Below are positions 30,001-39,000 of a stretch of DNA of 60,000 nt, piece after piece. Under the pieces are notes generated by a model that worked only from the letters and a program-made list of their open reading frames with translations, made no database searches and was not told the origin of the DNA. The stretch's first letter is position 1, and every line of letters begins with the position of its first letter. The translations under genes were made by a program, and so were the position numbers. Source of the stretch: Lineus longissimus (lineage: Eukaryota; Nemertea; Pilidiophora; Heteronemertea; Lineidae); assembly GCF_910592395.1 (NCBI RefSeq), contig NC_088319.1, positions 16,246,001 to 16,306,000 on the forward strand, read 5' to 3'.

Positions 30001-33000
30001 ATTTTCCAGGGACGAATTTTCTCGGGGACGAATTTTCCGGGGACGAGTTTTCCGGGGACGAATTATCCGGGGACGAATTTTCCTAGAGCCCTAATTCTTA
30101 TCCAATTTACATCAATATGTACAAGAACATACCACCATCGGATAAGGAGGAGCGAAATAACCCAGGATTGATGAGAAATCGGTCTACAGCGTTGACATTA
30201 ATGGGCCGTTATACCATCTCAATTCCGGATACCGGAGATGCTAATTCCGATTTACAGCCCACACCGATCACCAGCTCAGGCTGCATACATATGAAGGTGA
30301 CATGAAAGGCTAGAGTGCACTTTGAGGCTGTGGTTTTCTTGGTTATCGAGCTGATGATACACTGTGATCACTGTTCTCTTGGCTCTCATTTGCTATAAGT
30401 CATGGTGAAGACTCCAGAGGAAGTCAGGGGGCATGTAGATTACACCATTTCACAGCGTCTGCATAGTCAAGCTGCCTCCGTCTCAAAGTATTTCTCAACT
30501 TATTCAATGGAGGACCAAAAGATTGTTCACACAGTAAAGGCTACATTTTGAACGTTTTTGATTCAAACAACTGTCAATAAATCCCATATTGCTGAACTCA
30601 CCGACCACAACATTAGGCATGTGAAATGGTGTGGGACTGAATCACATAGTAGATGTGAGTAACGGAACATAGCCTAACAGTGCCCACACAGCGCATCCTG
30701 TATACATTACACAGAGGATCATGTGTACTTTCTGTAGCAGACGATCTGTGGGAATGAAAGGAAGTTCAGAAATCAACAATGCTCGTTTTACATTAGCTTA
30801 CTTACATCCAAAGCCAAGATGAAACTGATCTAGAAAGATCAACGATAGACCTTTTTATCAAAGAACAACAATACTCACAAATCACGAGGGATTACCCTTT
30901 GAAATTTGTTCTGAACCAGATCTGACGTCGAGCCCTGCACAACAAGCGATTACATTTGCGATGAACGCTTCTTCTTGACTACCATACATTTTCTTCAAAC
31001 AAAATCGAATACTACTTCAACTTCCCTCAGAGGTTTGCTTAACAGTAATATTCTACTAAGTTCCACAAATAACAGGACTTCTTTCCAACATGTCGCCCCA
31101 AACTTAATCAATTAATTCTAAATCAATTTGTAGAGCAAATTAGATTACCAGTCGCTACATCACGGGCTTCATAACATTAGATACACAAGGCATATGATCA
31201 GTGGCAGGGCAGGACACTAATGGGAAACGACCCAAAGGGAAAGATATTTACAACAACGGCATAAATGGATCGGCTGCCATGCTGCAAGCATTTCATATCA
31301 AGCATGAGGATGTCATGAGCAGCGGCCAGGTCTTGTATCTGCTGTTTACTAAAACTTTGTAAGCCAAGCTCCAACCTTTGGGATGTCCTGATGATGATGG
31401 AAGTGGCATTGATACGAGAGAAGGGAAAATGTCAGAGTAGCTTATTATAAACAGCAATTAAAAAGGCTCGTCCAGTCTCATTCAGTAATCCTTTTGTCAC
31501 CGAACTCAGATGAAAAATGATCCCTTTTTCATTAGATAATAGATGCTTTGTTCCATGACTTGCTCCAAGGACGTGTTACACTATTGCATTATATTTTATG
31601 TTAGGCTTTATAAAATTGATCCTCAATGGAAAGGTCATATACAGAATGCTCAGGAATAATCAGGATCCGATTTCCAAAAGTTATGCCAAAGCAGCCCCTC
31701 TCTGTCAAGACAACCCCCTCTGTATTAATTCCTTAAACCGAATCTTCAGAAAAAAATCAAGCGAAATTTTTTCTCTGATCACAACAGAATATATCACCTT
31801 CCGTGCAGTAACCATAGAAATGACGTTCCAGGTTTCTCCCCATAAATCTTGTTGATGGTACCTCGTTCTAATCTCTTTTACGCTCTAGACTGCTCCAATG
31901 GGACAAGCAGACTCGGAAAGGTAATGGAATACACACTCTTCAAGGCAGCAGTTAGGAGCTTGAACAATGAAGAGCAGGTGGGCTCTGGACACCAGTTTCA
32001 AGCGGGTTTTTTTTTCTGACCAAGCCGAGGAGGGCTTGCATTGGACACATAAGTCGTGATGTTAGTGGAAATTTGGTCAGCAAGGCTAAAAACCACGCTT
32101 CGGTTACAGAACAATTAGGCCAACACCTTGAAGGAGTGCCATTCTCGCTATTCCAGGCGAGAAGTCTACCGAAATGATCAGAAGCAACCTTTCCACTGAC
32201 AGCCCTGACCAAAATGCTACATATCCTGATCAAATCAGGGCAAACATTAAAGAATTCTGGTGGTGAGATTTTCGGCGATTGACAAATGGATCAATTTCAC
32301 CCGACTTCACAGGACATGCAGGACTAACCTTGAAAGCCAGTATCAGAAATAATGACAAACCATTGCTTTTCCAACACGGTGCCTCATCCATCTCAGACAT
32401 CTCAGTTAGAAAATAGAGCACCAGCAACCACAAACTGATTGATTCCTCCTCATCAGGCTCCTAATAAAGGAACACAGGATATCAAATTGCGGATCCTGTC
32501 AGCAGCACATGGCAATCTTCCCCAATCTACTCCAGCGATAATTAAAGACCTAGTCAGCCATGCTATCACAAATTGAAAAGGAAACCAAAATGGGTTTTTT
32601 TTGAGCTCACGTACCAGTATCCAAGGAAACTCTGGCTGATTTTACTGATTTTACTGATTTCACTAAATTATCACCGATGGAATGTGAGTCACTTTGAAAT
32701 GAGTTCATGCACAGGGGGATCAGTGGGATAGTTGAGCGCTGGGCGGATAGTTAAGTGCTGGGCAGTTGTGGGTTAGACTCTCGGATGGATCACTGCTGTC
32801 TATGTGTCCCAGAGCAAGACACAACATGAGATCTAAGACCAAGATTCAGTGTAATTGGTGCCTATGCCACAGCAATGAAAAGAACTTGCTACCTTCAACT
32901 CCAGAAAAGTAGCTCAGAACAGACACCAGTATGAGATAAAAGTTATAACTGGCAAATTCTTTACATTTCAAAACTTTTTCAGTCAGTTTTGTAATTTGCT

Positions 33001-36000
33001 ACCGGCGGCTGGTGGTTGGTTTGTAAGCTGAATGTTTACAAATTTTGGTAGGCGGTGAGCTTACCATGAAATAAATTCTTCTATTTGTATTTGAGAGGCA
33101 GTTCACCTACCCTACTGTACCTATGACCACATCCCCCCAACCCCTCCCCTCAGGAGAGAGAAATTACAACACTCAGCATCAAAGTCATTCTGTCCAGTCT
33201 GAAAGAGTTATCCATATTACATTGACATCAGACCTTGAGCAGAGTAGACGATTATACAGACTACAGAGGAACAATTACTTGTCATTATTTAGCTTTGTAA
33301 TATATGGGTCTACACAATTATAATCATCATCAAAGTTGTTGAGAATTTCCACACAATAGACAATTAGATACATGTATGTGAGTAAATAATGAAGTCTGAT
33401 ACAATAGGATAGCAATTACTGTTTATCAAGTGCAAAGAGTTATGTTGTTGCGATCAGGGATTGTTATGACGGGCTACTCACTGGCTGCCCGCCACCGCAC
33501 ATTCACATTCCCTTGGTTCCAACCAAATCTCAGTTGACAAGCAGATGGTATCTTGCTTTCACCAACTGTCTTGTTCTGATGCAAAATCAATGTTTTCCTT
33601 CTTTTTGTCAAGCATGAGCAGAATTAATTTCTTGACTCACTTATTTGCAGGCTGGGCTAACGGTTTATGTTCGTACTTCAGAATCCGGCCAATAGTGTTA
33701 GTATGAGTAGCCTACTAGTTCAGGGTTTCCTGGTGTGACGGTGCTCAGACCAAAAAAAGACCCAAAAGATTCCATCTGAAAACATTGCCCTGAAAACTAA
33801 CTCATTTTCTATGACAGACCTCAATCCATAGCTGAGAAGAACCCTCACTCCCATACCTCCCAGGACAGACATGCGGGAGCTGTTGGTGGAAGCAGGCCAG
33901 GTTATTTTCACAGAAAACATCCAGGTGCATGGCATGCAGCATGAATCTCTCAACATGCTATCATTACTAAGTGGCCATGGAAATCAATTTCAAATCAAAC
34001 ATGATCAAAGTGTTGTCACCGTTTGTACACACAAGATCATACGCAAAGTAAACTGTACTTATCAAAGAACAGTGGTACTCTGATATCAAACTGTTTTGGA
34101 AGGTTACTTCAGACTCATACTCCAGGCTGGTCAAGATCTATCACCATATCATGCCTGAAATGACCTCTGAAGGGAAACTGATTCGAGGAAATGAAACTGA
34201 AGGATAAACTTCAGCAAGAATATCAACAGTTGGCATGGAGATGAAGAATGCATTTCAAGCAGGCAGCTTTGGTCACATTATTGGGTAGTGTGCCGTTTCC
34301 GATGAAGGAAAGCAAGCTTTGCATGTCTGAGGCATAAACATGTCTTCCATCCTGCCCAGGAAGGAAAGCCATACTCCAACAAGACTTGCCAGGAATGGCC
34401 TATAGCATAGATGATATGCTTACTCCAAACAGCCTGTTTCACCATTTCTTTTCAAGAGACTTTGATCGGCTTTTATATTATGTCATCAGGCTTCTCTCGA
34501 GTTGGCTTCGATAACCGCCAGCTGAATGAGTCAATCAACGAAGGATCTGAAGTAGTCATCCACTCATCTTACTTGATTGGCTCACTTAGTGGTGAGGCAA
34601 TGAAAAGATGGTGGCAAACTTGATACTGAATGTATCCCTGGGCGGGAATGCATGGCACATTGGGATGCTGGTATATTATATGTATTTTTACTACGGGGTG
34701 ATGAAATACAGATACTGGTTAGGCATGATCACTTCATTTCAGCTGCAGTAGTTGGAGACATCCCGCAGTTGCAATCAGTCCTTTACTGTCATGTTTGCCA
34801 CCTGGCCTTGTCATGAGCACCTTGCCTAAGGCTGCAGAGCAACGAAATACACATCCAGCCTGACACATTGGTTCCCTGTAGGGAGGTATACTGTGCTTGG
34901 TACATGTACATGTGTAGACTTGCGAGCCTCACAGGGAAGTTCAATGGTACTAAGGATATTGTCGCCACTCCTGCTAACTACGGCCAGGCTTTGGTTTCAG
35001 AGATATAACAGGAAATTTCTACATTTTCAAGTCTTGTAACCGAATCTCCAGGATGTAGAACAAATGCTCAGACCACAAATCAAGCACCATTGGGATACGA
35101 ACCAAATCATTCTGTTCCCACGGCAACCAGAGAATCAACCATATTCTCTCATGGACGGATTACAAATGACCACATCAGGTCGTTTACGAGAAAGAAACCA
35201 ACGATCTTTAATGGCAACAGAGGCATATTGATGGTGCAGTTGTCAGCGGGGATGGAATAATGGAAAAGTCGGTATAAGGAATCTAGACACTGCATCGTTG
35301 TGAAAGCGACGTCACAACAGTTTTGTCTGAGATATTCACATCATTTTTTTTATGCAGACCGTAGTGAAAATCAGCATCACTTATTGAGATACCAATACTG
35401 TTATGGGAGTATGGGACAGTCTGTCTACATAAGGTGCCAATTTGAGGGAAGCAAAGCACGCGTTAGTCAAGAGCCTCACAGCAACATCGTTATCTCTATC
35501 ACTTGAGGACAGGTCTGCGACAATACGAATCAAACCCACAACTCTGAGGTTTAGTACATGTGCTGTACAAGCGTCACCACTGTCCGCGTCTAGACATCTT
35601 AGAACAAAGGCCATCAACGCAAAACAGTGTGGATATCTCAATCATCATGGAATTTTCCTCCATCATGCTCTCTGCAGGAACGTGCACGCTACACGAGACT
35701 CCTCGGTCAATCAATGGATATGAACTTCCTCATGCGTTTAATCCGAGGTATGAGACACTTGCAACGAGCTGTGAACTGCATGTGTAGCGATGGGTTACAG
35801 CATAATCCACGCATGAAGTGAGTCACTAACGACAGCCTTAACGCTATCCATCATGGTGATTCAACGACCAAGGACGCAGGAGACATAACAAATATTGCAA
35901 CTGATGTGTATTTTACAGAACTTCTGCCATGTCTGCATGAGATTATTGCTTTTTCCCTCGTAATAAATATGCTGGGCACTGGTAGTATCATACTGCTGAT

Positions 36001-39000
36001 TGGGTCCCATCATATCATGATGAGTGAGATGCAATGGCAGGATCATAATCCTGGTACCTGAAGACAGGATTACGAGGTTGTATTTCAGCTTGTTTTCTAC
36101 ACACAATCAACCATAATGGTTCCCCTCACTTCTAGCCTCGCTAAATAACCATTAACTCTGAAAATACCCAATGATCACATTCACAGTCACACTCAGCCTG
36201 CCAGACATCAATGTTCAACCATGATGGTTGTAAGAATGGGTTAAAGCTATCGATCCTCACCCCCACTGGGTTATTCTCCCCGAACCTCAGGCAGTATGAC
36301 AATATATGCACTTTATTCTCTGGAATAAAATGCTTCAAAGATTCATGAGTATCGAAGCATGATCAGCCAGCGTGGATAGATACTAACTGACATGAAAGGG
36401 GTTTACAATTTTGTCCTAAGACGCCAAGCAAACTTTGCGCATATTTTAAGTCCACAAGAACATAGCAACAACAAACAAATAAATATCTAAATCCAGTTTA
36501 AGAACTGTCACCCAACCATATGCACACAGAGAGAAGGCACATATAATTTCAATATGCAAATTAGTAGGTTTTTGGAAAAGTTATCTGGAGTTTTAAAATA
36601 GTCACAGTATGCAAATACACTGACCATTTTGTAAATGGAAGGTCAATCAAGGACCCTTAATTAGCCTCCTTCAAACAATGGGCATTGTTCACTCTCTGTC
36701 TGAACATGACCACAGTATCCTGGTGTGCTAATTGGCTATTGTGAATAACAAGAGGCCCCAGGGACTGGCAACTCAGCTGAGTGATTACTGGCCTATTTTG
36801 TAGAATTCCTGCAACAGGGTCCATGTATAGTGTGTCGTTTTCATTGAACCAGGCAGAAACAGAAGAACTGATCACAATTCATTATTTCATTATCAGAATG
36901 ATGTGTTGTTGAACCTTTATTGGGCTGGGTACTTGACAATATACTTGAACCTCCGACAAACTTGACATCATCGACTCGTGATTTGTTCACACAATCATTT
37001 CCTCTTGTTGATTCAGATCAAGTAAGCATGTCTCACAAGTCCGTTTTATCACCAATGACACTTATGATCTCTACATTAAACTTTAGTAAATAGGTCATTA
37101 TAATCAAATTATCAAAACTTTGCATTTGAAATTTGATCAATTTAGCAAAGGATTGCATACTTTAAATCACACTTTATGATGATAATATTAATAATAACAG
37201 GCCTGAAATAGGCTAAATAGCCAACCACTTATTTTCATTAATAATTATGGAAGCTAAGTGGCTGGAACAATAAAGTAAACATCAAATGCAATACATGTAA
37301 GCCTATTGATTACAAGAGCAGAGTCAGTGGTCAACTCCGGCCAAAGTTCTGTACTGAAAGAACAACATTCAAGGTCTTAGAAGTAACTAAAAGCTTTCCC
37401 TGTCATACATTTCTCAGCCATGTTATCCACAATAAAAGTGCACGATTAGGCCAATTGATTTTCCCACACACTAAGTGATCTTGATCCTGTTCCTGTCATG
37501 AACATCTTCTAAGTCACGCTTTTCCAAATGATTATGATCTCATATCCTTCTTGTAGTGGGACAGCGTAGGAGTTTCAAACCAGCTCTTGCATGTCTTGGG
37601 GAATCAAGAAAATGGTTGCAGACAGGTTCTCCAACGCTAGTGAAAAACTTTGAAAAACTATGTCAACCCCCCAAACTATCCTGAGTGTCACAATGTACTC
37701 GGGACAATATAGTCAATATCGCCACAACACACAGAAAATAATCACAAAATAAAACTAAAAGCACTTCAGTTTCAAAGCAATGCATTATCAAGGGAGGCTG
37801 TTCACGGAATAGGACAGCTGGCCTATCCACTGAGTGTTAGGCAATACCAAACTGCTTTTTCATTGGGAAATTTCACAACAAGTACCCCACTTTAGCACCT
37901 GACATGTCTGATATTCCATAACATGTTGCGAATGGATGGCGCTGATTGTGTTTAGGTTGGCTCATGGTAGTGTGTTTACCAAGCACTCCATGGACACTAT
38001 TCCATCCACCCTGTCCACAGAACATATCGTCAACAGCAAGCTCTGGTGTGAGTAGCATGTAGGCCAGGAAATACAAAGTTAGATTTTGCTCTTTATGAAA
38101 TCATTAACTAAGTGTTAGATGAATAGAGCTTCAGTACTTTTTCAACATTAGATGCATTAGAAAAACTTAAATTAGGATCTTTGTTCATGGTTTTTCTGCT
38201 GTAGGGGTGCAACCAAGCAACTATTATGTGTTTTGGCAACTGTCATACACATTGTACCATATCCACAATAAATTTATTGAATGATGGATGGTTTATGAAT
38301 CTGCAAACCCAGGAGTAAGTCACGTAATCATCATTAATTATTTCATCATCGACCTCCATCCGGTCTAATCCCACAGGTATGCCACAATCCCATCAGCTTA
38401 GCCCGCATTGCTGGTTGCACTCTGGCTCACTATAAATACAGGCAAAGTGTGTAATTTTTTAGCCATACAAACTTTCTTTGAATAACTATAAGAGATGCTG
38501 GAACGGGCGGCTAGAATTAAAACATCACTTGACTCGTAGCGAGATAAAGAGATACACTCTGAATATGTCAGAAGGCCTAAGGGAACTGTTGAAAACGCCA
38601 AGCCACTGACTGTGACCCTTTCTTTGTTTCACGTTTCAGGTGAAACGCATGACTCAACTGGTAACAGGTTAGAGCTCAAACTTCTTCAAATGCTACCATT
38701 CAAGTTATGGCAAAACTGACAGCAACAATGTGTCATCATTCATGGTCATGTACCAGTATCTCCCCTGGCCTACCCAGGTGCAGTTACTCTTTGCAGAGAG
38801 AAATATAAAATTGTGACTTGTCGTCGCCGCTTGACTTGACAAGTTGACATGCTCGAGCCTTGACCTAACATGAGCCAAAGTGAAAAAAGGACTTACAGCT
38901 GCCTCTCTCACGGCTGTGCATTCAGTGTCCCTGGTGACGACCCTGAGTGGAGCAATACATGCCCCGTCAGGCAGCTCATCGGGATGGAAATCATGCACAT

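Noticed and set aside
29058-30171. Repetitive 'SSP' and 'GTNFPG' peptides read on the plus strand
   Set aside because: They are translations of the minisatellite arms of the foldback element, not proteins.
35381-35641. Minus-strand frame that looked like part of an armadillo-type repeat
   Set aside because: No clear consensus match, weak splice donors, and an equally long frame on the opposite strand.
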